Below, piece by piece: positions 11,374 to 23,108 of a stretch of DNA of 64,000 nt (position 1 is its first letter; each line of letters opens with the position of its first letter). Location: contig OX579637.1 of the NCBI GenBank assembly GCA_951230915.1, positions 24,490,001-24,554,000 on the forward strand, given 5' to 3'. Below the pieces are notes generated by a model. It was not told where the DNA came from. It saw nothing but the letters and a program-made list of their open reading frames with translations, and did no database searches. This stretch comes from Antitrichia curtipendula. Lineage: Eukaryota; Streptophyta; Bryopsida; Hypnales; Leucodontaceae. A program made the position numbers and the translations under genes.

Positions 11374-12150
11374 TCTTCATCTCATAAAAATAAAGTACTC
11401 CTTCAGTATTATCCTTTTAGTTTCGTTGCTACTATCATTTTATGAAAAAAAAATTGCAATCACTTTTGCTAATACCTTGTGAGACTCGCTTCACTAATAT
11501 TGAAAAAAACCAAAAAAATAAAATGAGGACATTCTGGATATTATGGCTTGAGTTCACAAATTATCATTGCCTTCTTTTTAAAATAAAAAAATAGTTGGTT
11601 TTATTTGACTAAAAGCAATGCTTTGGAGTCACTTCATAAAACTGTCAGCAATTGCACTGCATGAACGTCAGCGTGCCATCACTCACCTGTGCATTCAAAT
11701 GTAATTGCCACCTACGAATTTCTTTAAACTTACTTCAGTTGGACTTTTTTGATGTGAATTATGGACGTGCCATTTCTTTTGAAATTATAAAATAACACCC
11801 GTTTATTTTGCTTTCCCATTTTTTTCCTTTCCAAAACTCCACATTTTTTTGTCATTCAGAAGCTCACCTTTTCAAATTCTTATACCACTTCCGACACTCA
11901 CACCTTGGTTTCTATTTCGGAAATGTATTGGATTCAATTCATATATAAGAAAAACATTAGCAAAAATAAATTATCTTTGCACGGGTACAAACTTCCCTTG
12001 CATCAAACAATAGTCATGAAGTAAAGGAGAAATTAGAAGACACGTGACACAGAAAAGACTTGACTATAAAAAAAAAATGCAAAAAAATAACTACTAGTCA
12101 CGCTAAACAACAACTTCAGCAACTGATATTTGATAATATGGCTCTCCATC
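11374..12150. other. AT-rich spacer
   Basis: No gene or clear repeat seen. It may include the unseen left end of the CACTA element whose genes follow. Confidence 0.4.
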
Positions 12151-12154
12151 TGTT

Positions 12155-12442
12155 CTAACACTTGGACTGCTGTTCGATGTACCTCCCACCTTTGTCATAC
12201 ACATGACGTGGGACACCTTCTTTGAATCCACTAGTTTCACTATAGAAGTTGGAGTTTGTCATGACTACCCAGTACAGAACAATATATATGAAAATTGTAC
12301 GGAAGGCGGACGTCCTTGATGATGCTGAAGGAGATGTCCGTCGTGATGCATTCTTTGTTTCACTGGACATCTCCATTGACAACGCGTTGTCGTTGTCGAC
12401 GTTACTGACGCTCTTCTGAACCAGATGTTTCAAGGTGAACAA
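12155..12442 (-). pseudogene. Possible 3' extension of the CACTA transposase region
   Basis: A 95-codon open stretch on the same strand as the CACTA transposase, just downstream of it. It is Ser/Thr-rich with one hydrophobic segment (TIFIYIVLYWVVM). I do not recognise it. It may be a C-terminal exon or a chance frame. Confidence 0.25.
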
Positions 12443-12618
12443 CAGGGACTACTATACTGGTCTGCTGTAGCATCCTCCTCTATTGCCAACTTCGTTGCCA
12501 AGGGGACAAACACACCACCCACAGTTGCAGCTTGATGCACGGGCTCTGAGTCCAACATCTCCGGTTGCAAGGCAGCAAAGTCTAAGTCATTTCCCACTTA
12601 TATGACTCTTGGTATGGA

Positions 12619-14866
12619 CTATTCCACATGCAATTGGCCTCGTCTTCCCCTGACATCTATACGACACACAATTTTCCACCCTTGTCTCTGTGGGTTGTCC
12701 GAAAAGAAGACTTGTTGGCAATGCAAGGGGAAAGCAAAAGAATCAATATGAACCCTACCATCCATCCAATTGAAGTTTGTCACTATGAAGCCATAACGAT
12801 CCCTTTGAATGTTAGGGAAGCGTGGATCCTCTGTTGCCTTCATCTAATCACAAACAAAGACAATGGTGCAATGGTTCCTATAGTCTAGCTCTAAAATCTC
12901 TTCGATGTATCCCACGTAGTCCTCTGTTCTCTCTATAGGTCGCCCATTACAAAGCCCCCACCAAAGTTGTTGAGTGAAAGATGCCACCACACATGAATCT
13001 CGTGTGACAAGGCCACCTTCTACAGAACGGATGCAAAAATGGATGCCAAAGGCATACATTTGCCGATGTAAAGTAGCACAATGCTCGGGTGGTTGGCTAT
13101 ATTGCACTATGTCATCATGCACGTCCTGCCCTCCATCTGATAGGGTGCTCACTCTGGCCCTCAACCACAATGCAAAGGAGGGTAGGTCAAAGAGATCACA
13201 AGGATAATGCACTGTAGTCGAAGGATGCCTCCTTCGAAACTGTTTGCGGAAGGCCTCCCTCTCTTCCCACCTATGTGATCTTGTTGCAACGTACTCCCTG
13301 CAATACATTCCGTGCAATACTTTCAGAGAAGGCATGGTGTGGGCTCCGAACTTTATAACAATCACATCAGTTGTTTCCTGTGCTACGCACTAGGACAACG
13401 GCATGTCACAGTGGACATGTCGGTGTGTCGCCAAGGACATCTTTTGAGACAAGATTCAACACGAAGCACAGAATCGTCTTTGCTTCTTTGAGTGACCCAC
13501 AACATATCACGAAAAGACTACAGACAACTGGCATGTTTAGAGGAGCAGGGTTTTAACGACAGGAACACGCCTCTAAAGTAGACAACCACCATGAAATATG
13601 CGAACTACATGTTGACGCACTTACTGGCGCCATTCTTCCAAGCACTCTGCGTTGTTGAGGACGAAGGCATGCGCGTAAGCTCGGAAGTCATCAGACATCC
13701 TTTTCTTTTGTTGACAGTTACCTCACAAGATCTCGTTGATCATGGTCGCGTCCTTGTCAGGATCCCATATGCGTTGCTGAGTCCCTTGGTATTGTCGCAT
13801 ATATTCGGTGCAGAAGCCAAGTGTATTGTCCATGCGGTACCCTTCTGTAATGCTGCCTTCGGGATGTGCATATGTTCAATTATAATCTTTCAATGTTTTC
13901 ATATAACACTCTATAAGATACATCCACCAGCAATGCATTGGGCCGCACTTGTATAATTGCTCCACCAAATGCATTGGTAGATGGGTCATGACGTTTAGAA
14001 AGGTAGGGGGGAACTCTTTTTCTAGCACACAGGTGGCCATCACGACGTCTTGCATCATGTCCTCCTTGTCACCTTCGCGCACCTCTTTGGCACATAGTCG
14101 TTGGAAGACTCTGCTCATTTTGATTATAGCCAGATGCACTATCTCATCTAAAACATTGCAAACAGTCAAAGGTAGGATCTACCAAATATTTAGCGCAAAA
14201 ATACAAGGATCAATTCACTTGAGACCACAACAGGGCACAACTCTCATAGCAGTTGTGGCTCAGAAGACAAAGAATTTTGTATGTTCTCACATGAGTTCCC
14301 GTTTTCCAAGAAATGTGTCCACATTCGCCATGTTTGACACAACATTTGCATGGATGCACTGTGCTGTTTACAGCAACAGAGAAGGGCGGTACATTGCAAC
14401 TTGCATTCGACATGACGGTGCGTTTGTAGACATTCAAATTGACATCCTCCTAGACTTTCTCAAATGGCTTCCATAACACAACATCCCCAAACTAAATACC
14501 AGACAAGTTTGTTCATCATATCTGTTGCATGAGTACATGGTAATCGTGCGTTTTCATATATTGTAATTTTCCGTCTACTAAGCACTTGTGGATGCTTCCC
14601 ACATAGTTTGAAGGAGTACGAATGCTGGAGACAATACTAATGAATTCCCTTTGTTCATGTGGCTTCAAGATGTATGGGGCGTGCGGCATGTAATATTGAT
14701 CTTGCTGCCGTTGTGGAGCTTGCAACCAAATTTCCTCTCGAATTCCTAAGTCTTCTACGTCCAACCAATTTCCTAGACTATCATTCATGCCAAGGAGACT
14801 TTTCACAATGTTCTCACACAAGTTCTTTTTGCAGTGCATGGCATCCAGAATGTGGCGATCCAACAA
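12619..14866 (-). pseudogene. CACTA (En/Spm) TNP2-like transposase with DUF4218 and DUF4216
   Basis: Three recognisable blocks in the expected order on the minus strand. At 14866-14516: LDRHILDAMHCKKNLCENI and later THDYHVLMQQI, the end of the Transposase_21 region. At 14169-13876: FPPTFLNVMTHLPMHLVEQL and WMYLIECYMKTLK, the DUF4218 core. At 13365-12619: DYVGYIEEILELDY, then RDRYGFIVTNFN and QQVFFSDNP, the DUF4216 domain. AHAFVLNN at about 13660 joins the last two. The gap at 14170-14515 looks like an intron. A TAG at 12844-12846 interrupts DUF4216 where families usually have Trp. The part upstream of 14866 is missing or in unrecognised exons. The element is defective but clearly assigned. 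Confidence 0.88.
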
Positions 14867-15158
14867 ATGCTACAAACACCAGAAATAAAGTCTCCAAAAC
14901 TTAGTCATAACTCTCACTGCCTATACTAATATGCAGTACACTTCCTCTACATAATTTGAGTATTTGTATATATGGGGACCTTACAGTCTACCTATCAGTT
15001 GACGTCAGACATGATGTTTGACAAGTGTAAGCTTGAACTCAGAGAACCGTCGCAGGAAACATGTCCCTGTTCTCATTGACGTCCTATTGGACATCTATGG
15101 AGACAGCACATGCCTACATGAGGAAAGACGTTTGAATTGACGTTGAAAAAAAAATTCT

Positions 15159-15530
15159 TTGGTCTTTCAGGATAATAGCAACGTCCCGATGGAATCTTTG
15201 GGCCGTCCTCGACATGTTTTAAAGAGTGTACAGACAAGGAAGGGCACGAAGGTGGTGAATACCCTATCGCCTGCAAAAGCTCCAGCAGCAAAGGCAGTGG
15301 GACTTTCAAAACCTGCACAGGCCACAACAAAGGTGAACTCTGTCAACTGCAAGTAACATTTGGGACTTTCCTTTTTATGCCGCTCCTTAGAGGCCTCTCT
15401 AATTGCAGTTCAAAGAAGCAACATACAAGCATTGTTTGTCCTTGATTATCTCATGAAAATGTGTTCTAACGTTATGCTAATGTGTAGGTGGCAGCACCCA
15501 AGAAAGCGGATCCACCCTGGAAGAAGTGAG
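15159..15530 (+). CDS. Possible small Lys/Ala/Pro-rich protein inside the CACTA element
   Basis: Open from 15159 with a basic, Ala/Pro-rich composition (KAPAAKAVGLSKPAQATTK). A plausible intron (donor GTAACA at about 15352, acceptor TGTAG at about 15487) would join it to VAAPKKADPPWKK and a stop near 15530. It runs against the transposase gene. CACTA elements often encode a second protein, but I recognise no domain and the frame could be chance. Confidence 0.25.
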
Positions 15531-15539
15531 AAGACAACT

Positions 15540-15955
15540 GCCATATTAGTCATGGCGCCGCGAGAGAAAGGCAGCTTGTCCAGTGATGTCGTGCACGATG
15601 CAAGGCATTTTGTTCAATGTCGCAGAAGACATAGTTTTGCTTCCTTATATGGAAATCGTAATGACAATGTTCCAACCAGACTTTTTTTGGGGGAGAATGA
15701 CGCTACTAACGCCTGACCTTGTCCTACACAGCTGTAGGTTGCTGAGATTAGGTACTACTATGGAAACATGTGTGGACAGGAGAAACCTACATTATACTAT
15801 GAAATGAAACTCCTTAAGAATCTCTTAGGAGTATTGTGCTGTTTTCATTGTTGAATTCTTCTTCATGTATGTTTGGAACACCTGATGTGAAAGTCTTGAA
15901 GCACTACAAAAGGATTGAACTACAACTGTGGCTATACAAATCTATGAACAAAGTC
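15540..15955. other. Unassigned part of the CACTA element
   Basis: Several short open frames, none with a recognisable motif. It lies between the transposase region and the subterminal ACGTC-rich stretch. Confidence 0.35.
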
Positions 15956-16870
15956 CTTGTCTTTCGGTATGTCCCGTGTTATGTATAGTCATGTCGACCT
16001 CGTACACTGACAAGCTTTGCAACGTATTAGTGGCCATGTCCGACGAAACGATTTCACGAACGTAGTATTTGATAGACGTGTCAATAATAATGCCCAATCA
16101 AACAGGGCCTGTCATCCGCCAACGTCGTTGGTGACAAAGGCGTCTTTTAGTGAAGCGCATCCCTTATCACTAGAAATGTGCTACCATGTGACATGCATTC
16201 TGTACGTTGTTAGGAACAACGTCAATCCACTTTCAAAGTGACGTCTCCGTAGAACAATTGTCTTTCCAGACACCACAGAAAGCGTTCATTGTCACAGTAG
16301 TATGTGCCCGACATGACTACTACAACGTCCATGCTGACGGCAGAGCGTAAAGCCCCCCTCCCCAAATACATCACTCTTGAAACATGCAGTGACGTCTTCA
16401 ACGTCTATTGAGTAATACAACCTCGTCATCGATGACACCCAAAAAAACATTAGTGCATGTCACAAAATATGTCCACAGGAACGTCGCTTTACCAAGAAGA
16501 ATACCACGTACCGCTGTCCACGTCAACAAAAGAAGGTGCCACATCAAATTATAAAGGGTCCATGTCATACACCACGTCAACAAGGAAATGGATGGAAAAG
16601 TTTCCAGCGTGGCCTTGTCCATCGACGTGGAGATGACATGGAAATGACGTGTCCGCTACATGTCACATCCTCAGAACCTTCGGAAACCATGTTTTCTGGG
16701 ATATAAAAAAAAACGACGTCAAAAACTGCATGTTTTCTCAAAAATCTGCACGTTTTTTGCCCGTCAATTATAACAAATTTTAGGTGACATCTACCCTGGC
16801 ACCTATCACGTTAAAAAAAACGCCAGCCTATGTTTTTCAACACCAATAAAAACATCGATTTCTTATAGTG
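15956..16870. repeat. CACTA subterminal ACGTC repeats and terminal CACTA end
   Basis: The ACGTC/GACGT word recurs many times between about 15980 and 16720, in both orientations, for example near 16130, 16220, 16330, 16395, 16480 and 16710. The block ends TTTCTTATAGTG at 16859-16870, which read on the minus strand is CACTATAAGAAA, a typical CACTA terminus. Subterminal repeats of this kind are TNPA-type binding sites in known CACTA elements. I could not find the opposite terminus. Confidence 0.7.
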
Positions 16871-17400
16871 TGAATGTGTCAGTAATTGAGGCTTTGACTA
16901 AGTTGGCACAATTTCAAGAGAATCTGGTCTGTTCAACCCCTTACAAGAGGCTCCCAATGTCACGCAATGTATACTATTGCCACATTAGTGGTGGAATCAA
17001 GAGGGTGGCAATGCTCTTCCAAAGATTGCACTGAAAGTTCTAAGCTTGACTTTCTCATTGTCTTCATGTTAAAGGAAATGGAGCATGTATTCATACGTGC
17101 ACAATAAGGTGCAAAACCGCTTAGCTACAAAGAAGACGGAGACAATGGTGTACATCTACACAAATAGCAAGCTTGCACGTGAAACACGTGGACACAATCC
17201 ATGGCTTTTCTAAACAAATACCTTGCAGATGAAGATTTCTTGAAAATAAACAATCCTTGGATCCTAGTTCTGAAGATGACGAGGTTTCTGATTTTGTTCA
17301 GAAAGAAGAAAATCATCTTGAAGAAGAGGACCAACTACGCGATAATGATTGGGAAGTACTAATTCCCCCTCCCATCGAAATGGATCCTTCCAAGACAATA
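16871..17400 (+). pseudogene. hAT transposase copy C, C-terminal fragment
   Basis: Translation shows QWWNQEGGNALPKIALKVLS, then WSMYSYVHNKVQNRLATKK and ETMVYIYTNS, the same dimerisation segment as copies A and B but more diverged. A highly acidic tail (EEDQLRDNDWEVL) follows in another phase. It begins exactly where the CACTA end stops, so the CACTA element probably inserted into this copy. The N-terminal part was not found. Confidence 0.75.
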
Positions 17401-17607
17401 TTAGGGAAACACATATGCGGGGGACGACAAATATAATTTGCATACCTAAATCTAGTTGTGTTTCTGCAATGTTGGAATGGACATCGTGATGTGGTCCTTA
17501 ACTGTCTTTGACAACACAGCGGTTGCACAACGGTTGCACAACGGTTGCACGTGATACTAGATGGAGTTATTGGAGTGGGAGAGTTTGGAATATACTGGAA
17601 TTATTAT

Positions 17608-18165
17608 GCTGTTGTGTAAGCACAAATTGCTATATACAACACATTGAGAAGCTAGCATCAACATCACATATAAAAAGAAAAAATCAATCTATAATGCATC
17701 ACATTTACACTCTCAAAGATTAGATTTAGATTCTTATATATTTAATATGACAAACTATCTCTCATTCCACTAAACAAAGAATCTAAGAGTGCAATTAGAG
17801 TAGAGAAAGAAGTTTTATATATCAAAACCATGATTACTATACATTAACTCTCTCTCTTTAAAGTCACAATACTTGGCTTGGCAATGAATGCCAAGCCAAG
17901 GAAACTGTCTTGGCTATCAACCAAATCCTAATTGCCTCAAAAATGAGGCACCAACCTATTTGAGATGCCAGAAGCTCTAATACTCTTTAATGCAAATATC
18001 CATCTAGATGGGATGAATCTATATCTGATGTGGCATAGCCCTCGATGCCATATTACATTATAGCTATTGTATAAGCGCAAATCACCATATACAACACACC
18101 GAGTTGTCAATAGCAACAACACATGTAAAAAAAAAATCCAATCTAGAATGCATCACAAATATATT
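17608..18165. repeat. Pair of ~95-110 bp direct repeats (TRIM-like)
   Basis: The stretch at about 17608-17702 (TGTGTAAGCACAAATTGC, ATATACAACACA, AATGCATCACA) recurs diverged at about 18056-18165, roughly 455 bp apart. Short terminal repeats with a short non-coding middle suggest a TRIM-type retrotransposon. I saw no clear primer-binding site or target duplication, so this remains tentative. Confidence 0.4.
17872..17900. repeat. Perfect 12-bp hairpin
   Basis: CTTGGCTTGGCA (17872-17883), loop ATGAA, then TGCCAAGCCAAG (17889-17900). It lies inside the TRIM-like interval. Function unknown. Confidence 0.6.
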
Positions 18166-18262
18166 GTCAAATGCCTCCCCCTAGCTAATGGTGTCACCTA
18201 ATACACAACTAGAACTATATAATAAAAATAGTTAGATCTAAATGTCATAATGAAAGAACTAC

Positions 18263-21200
18263 AATGAGTTTCCATTCTGTCATTTGGGACTCATGATTTA
18301 TTTTTGGGGATTTCATATAGCTTTTAGTGTAGTTTATATACAAAAGTCCTAAAAAGAGTGTAAAACCAAAATATATATGCCACATATTAATAAAGCATTT
18401 GGTCCTAAATAAAATATTTTTTCTTAGTTACAGCCAAATCTTGTATGTAAATAGAGTAGAAAGCCACAAATTGTATATAATAAGCGTGTTTAAGTAGAAA
18501 TCGCCCTATTGTCTAAACTTGATGTGTATGTGATACATACTAATTAAATTGGTCCAAGGAAACTATGTGAAGATCCTAGAATAGAGGTGATTCCTATATA
18601 GAGGTTTTAGTTTCCCCATTCCATCAACAAAGTAGTAGAAACCCCAATAATTAGCTTACAAGTGAAGAAAAGTAAAGACAGACGAGTAAAGGGCATCTAC
18701 AACTTTAAAAAGGTGATATGAGGTGGTAATTGTGCTAGGAGTCTAGCAGAGCAACCAGTTCACCAAGATTCTCTTCCGTTTGGAAGATTTCTTGTTCACC
18801 AAAAGTTCATGGAAGTAGTGGAATTTGATTCTACTTTTTGAAAGTGCAAGGTAAAAGAAATATAAAATTGCACATATGTTGTGGGATTCTTTGAGAGGTT
18901 CCACAAAAATTTCAAAATTTTAAGATAGTCAAAAGATATTCTTTCAAATAGTCAACCGCCAAAATTCACAAAGGAAAATTTGTACAAATTTCTCAAGGTG
19001 CGGTAAAATCTCACTAAAAATTAGCATAGCTTTTTTTAAGTTAATAAAGCACTTTGACAAGTTTTTTAGCATTTTGATAGTCAGAAATATCAAAATTGAC
19101 AAGATCCTCCAAAATTGGCAAAATTAAAGATCATTCGTAGAGATGAATGGCATATCGGAAGCACACAAAATCAAATTGAAGTTGATGCGGGGTATTTTCT
19201 TACTTCCTTACATCTACTAAAGAACCTAGGCTTGTTACTTTTCATAGAAAAGTGGAACTCCAAAAGTTGAATATTTTTATTTTTTTATTTTTAAGTTGTC
19301 GTTAGGATTCTTTGCATTATTGACAGAGGAAAAAGGAATGGAGGATTCTCTATGACTAAAAATGACCTTCTAAAGTTAATGGTGCAATCTATTTGTGATT
19401 TGGAGTTAAACTCCAAAAGTTAGAGTATTAAACCAACATAGAAAGTCAAAATATAGAGATTAGGTGGAAAATCTCAAATGATAAATTTGTCTTAGGAAAA
19501 ATGAGAGGGAGGAAATAACTTTGGGAGAATTTTTAAAAAGCACCCTTTTTCCTCTCAAAACACCACTTGGTTCATTTTTGAACCTTTTGTTATAGTTTGG
19601 GTCCATTTAATTGGATTTTTGGCCACTGCGAGCTACGTTGCCAATTTTGCGTGTTTTTGAAGCATTTTAAGCTCTATTATTGATGTTGTTTTTTAAGCTT
19701 TCTTTGAAGGACATTGAGGTCCCTTTAATGTTTGCTCTTGTGTTTACTTGCTCGAATTATTGTCACTAACTATATTAAGTTTGTACTTGAGTTTACTTGT
19801 GGTACTAATCCTAGAAAAAATCCCCTTCCGTACATTGGCGATGCCGCTTAGGGAGGCCTCTAGTGCTTTCTTCTGAAGGATTTGTGTACTAATCCACTTA
19901 TACTAACATGTGTGTTTGCATCTTTAAATTATACTAACGTTCCATACTAACACACGTGGTAGTTTTATGTTTGTACTAACCATCTTTTAGTCTTTGTGTG
20001 ATTGTGCTAACAAGTGTCTTGTTAAAGTATTGTCCTTAGTTTTTTACGTCCCATTTGGGATGGCAAAGCTTTGACCTTGACTCTTAGAGATTGTCTTAGA
20101 ATTTAGTACGCTTCTGAAACTAACTTTAAGCTTTAGATGTATTAAAGAGTTTTTAGTGATTTTCAAAAACACTAAAGAGCTTTGACTTCATGTGTTAGAT
20201 ATTTGTTTTAGATTTTGGAATTGTAAATTGAAAGAGAAGGTGAAAAATTTAGGATTCAATCAAGATTAGGAGGAAATCTTTGAAAGACACTTTAGGCCAT
20301 TAGAATTTAGATAGAATAATAATTGACTTGAAGAAGAAATAGTAGTCAATTATTTGGGAGCTTGGAACATTATTATATAGTAGTCAAGTCAACTCTTGGA
20401 ATATAATAATGGAGTCTAAATAAAGTTGAAGGGAAAGAAGTAGATTAGAAAGAAAAGAAGATAGTAGTTAGAATCTTAATTCCAAATTGTACTAAAACAC
20501 TACTTTTAAGCGGTGAGCACAAATTGACAAAGACCTATATAATGGTAAATAGAAGAGAATTTTTTTAAGAGCCCCTACAACAACATTTAAGATGGCCTTT
20601 AAAGTGAGGTAAGTTACTAAACACTCTAAATTCTCTTGATTTTCAAAATTAGTAAATTAAAATGTATTAGTCGAACTAGAACCCCAAGTCAGTATTAAGA
20701 ATATTTTGTTCCAAGTTTTAGATTCAAAATATTGTAGATTAAGTTTAGAGGTTTCCAAAAATATCTTAAACTTAGAAATCCGACTTAAAACAAGTAAGAT
20801 AGGAGTAGATGAAGTTTAGAGTCTAGATTGAATGAGGTTTAGTTAGAATTTAAAATTTTGGAACAAGTTGAGAGAATTGAAAAGAAGTCAAAATCTAGAG
20901 TCCACAAGTGAAAGGAAAACTAAAATTTGAATTGTAGATTGGAAGAAAATTGTGGATGAAGTTTGAAAAACCAATTAACGATCAAACTTCATCCAACCAT
21001 AACTCTTAGGAAATAAGTCCAATTAGGAAGTGTTTTATCAACTTAGAAAGATATAATTAGTGTCTACAAGAGGAAGATATGAAACTATTGAAAATAGCAT
21101 AGTGATATCATCTAGACCAAGGCTTAAGATTCAAGAAATCCCAACCAAGAACTTAGAGAGTAGAGTAGGAAGGAAAAGTAGGACCATAGGCTTGTAGAAC

Positions 21201-21772
21201 AAATCAAGAAAAGACTAAAAAATGTAGAAGTTGTAGAAGGATGAAGTTTTAGGCTAGAGTAAAAAAAAAAGGTTAGGGAAATCACTCCATCCGGACCAAA
21301 AATAGGTTTTAGATAGAGAGTTATACATCTATAACTCTTTTCTAAAATTTTGAGTAATTTTGAAATTGGGATCTAAGTAAAAGTAGTAGATGAAGTTTCT
21401 TGAATTGATTAACAATGAAACTTCATCCGCCTATAACTTTTGTTAGAAAGCTCAGTTAGGATCAAATTTTACATTTTTAGAAAGGAAAGAGAATTTTCTA
21501 CAAGTTACTACTATTAGTTTTAGACCGAATCATCTTGCATAAAAAAACCTTAGTAGTGTAGTCTACTCGGCCAATTACCGTGACAATTGCAATTCAATTC
21601 TACTTTGGGTTGTTCTTTGAATGTTTGAGAACATTTAGGCACTACAAAAAAGATTCATTGCTTGGAAGGCACAATAGAATGATACTAGGCATACAAGATA
21701 AAATCACACCTAAATGACCAAAAGCCTAGTTGTGCTCAATATTTTTCAAGGGTGGGTAAATAAGCACTTACA
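18263..21772 (+). mobile_element. Solo-LTR-like element 1 (3.5 kb)
   Basis: Flanked by the 5-bp duplication ACTAC (18258-18262 and 21773-21777). It starts near AATGAG and ends AAGCACTTACA, degenerate TG...CA ends. It is related along its length, in opposite orientation, to 56254-60020. Shared landmarks: GAGTGTAAAACCAAAATA and GCATTTGGTCC near the start, GCGGTAAAATCTCACTAAAA near 19000, and GCTTGGAAGGCACAAT then GGGTAAATAAGCACTT at the end. No protein-coding frame is seen. A very long solo LTR, or a large non-coding retrotransposon derivative, fits best. Confidence 0.72.
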
Positions 21773-21777
21773 ACTAC

Positions 21778-22113
21778 CCATCATCTCTTCCATTCAAGTC
21801 AAGGTCGCGGGTCAGCCGACATATGCAAAAGTAAGTCCATTGTGACATAATAAGAGACTGTAGGTTGAGTGCGAATGTAAGCCCCATCTTTCGACAAGTT
21901 CTTGAATTTCAATTAAGTCCACATCAAACTCAAGCATTTTGTATCGTGGATCTGGCGCCTATTTAAGTCAAATGGCAATGATGTCATTATGATCATAAGC
22001 AATTTATCCTCTTGAAGTTTTCTAACAATTGTCCAAGGACAGAGCAAGACCTGAAGATCTTCGACAACGAGGGCAAATTCAATCTCATAGATGCAGAGTC
22101 TATAAAGGTGGAG
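21778..22113. other. Spacer
   Basis: No recognisable gene. It may belong to the 3' end or LTR of the adjacent minus-strand gypsy remnant. Confidence 0.3.
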
Positions 22114-22794
22114 TCAAGCATGCCATATGCCAACCACGTTGGCATTGATCACACAATAATATAATAGCTGCATCTTTTTTCTCTCCACAAATAAAACACA
22201 AAAGACAATTTGGCACCAATGCCAATTCAAGATGTATGATGCTTCAGTAGGTAGGTGACAAGGCGCACAATTCTTCAAATGCTCCCAACACTCTTGCCTA
22301 TCTTTGTCTTCCAACAACATAATGCCACTAGGCAAACTTTCTTAATGCAAAGGATGGTACATTTTGCCTTGACATCTAGAGTGGTAGGCGCCTCACACTA
22401 CAGATATACATAATCTGCCTTTGAAAATCTTTGCAATTGAGGACAGAATGTGCTGCTTCAAATGCAGACATAGTGTAAAATATCACAATGTTGAACAAAA
22501 GATAAGTTCTCTATGGCTATTGGCATGGCTCTCTTGAAGAATTTTGCTCAATTATGTAGACATTGAATTCAAACATTTGGATCATCTAAGTCCACAACAA
22601 GACAAAAAATTTCTTGTATTGAGCTGGGCAAAACAGGTTTCCTTCTATATAACAATTATCAAGGACTATGAGATGCTAAAGACACCTGCTTATTAAAATA
22701 GCAGCCTACAACAATCCAAGGTAACATCAAATTCCAATCCTGATGATTTCCATGAACAAGATTGATGAATTTGAACATTCCAAGGCAAATCACG

Positions 22795-22951
22795 TCCAAA
22801 AATCGGACGTCTAGACGTTTGGAAGCAACGTCCTTAGGCGATGCAACGGACGCAGTGGTCACCGTCCGTCGGATGGTAGCCAAAGGATGGGCCGATGAGT
22901 CGACAGGAGCGGTATTTCATACAAAATCAAACTTGATCTTTAAGGGATTAA
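22795..22951. repeat. Short GC-rich CGTCC island and TTAA-type end
   Basis: Contains GGACGTCTAGACG and CCGTCCGTCGG, similar in flavour to the hAT subterminal arrays. It is followed by GATCTTTAAGGGA plus TTAA at 22948-22951, which matches the right end of the TTAA elements. No matching left end was found. Probably fragments of one or two elements within the gypsy remnant. Confidence 0.4.
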
Positions 22952-23089
22952 CTAGAAGAATGTAAGTTTTAACCAAGGACTATTCTTTTATGGCAAGTCA
23001 TGTAGATTTAATATTATAAATTTTTGGGTGTATTTTTTTGTTCAAACTACTATGTTTCTTCAAAAAAAAAATTCATTTTGGCCTTCAAC

Positions 23090-23108
23090 CCCCCCCCCCC
23101 CCCCCCCC
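23090..23108. repeat. C19 homopolymer tract
   Basis: Nineteen consecutive C residues, followed by TCCCC. Low-complexity sequence; a likely site of length error or slippage. Confidence 0.8.

Noticed and set aside
21639..21652. CACTACAAAAAAGA as a CACTA terminus
   Set aside because: It lies inside the LTR-like element and has no partner end or 3-bp duplication.
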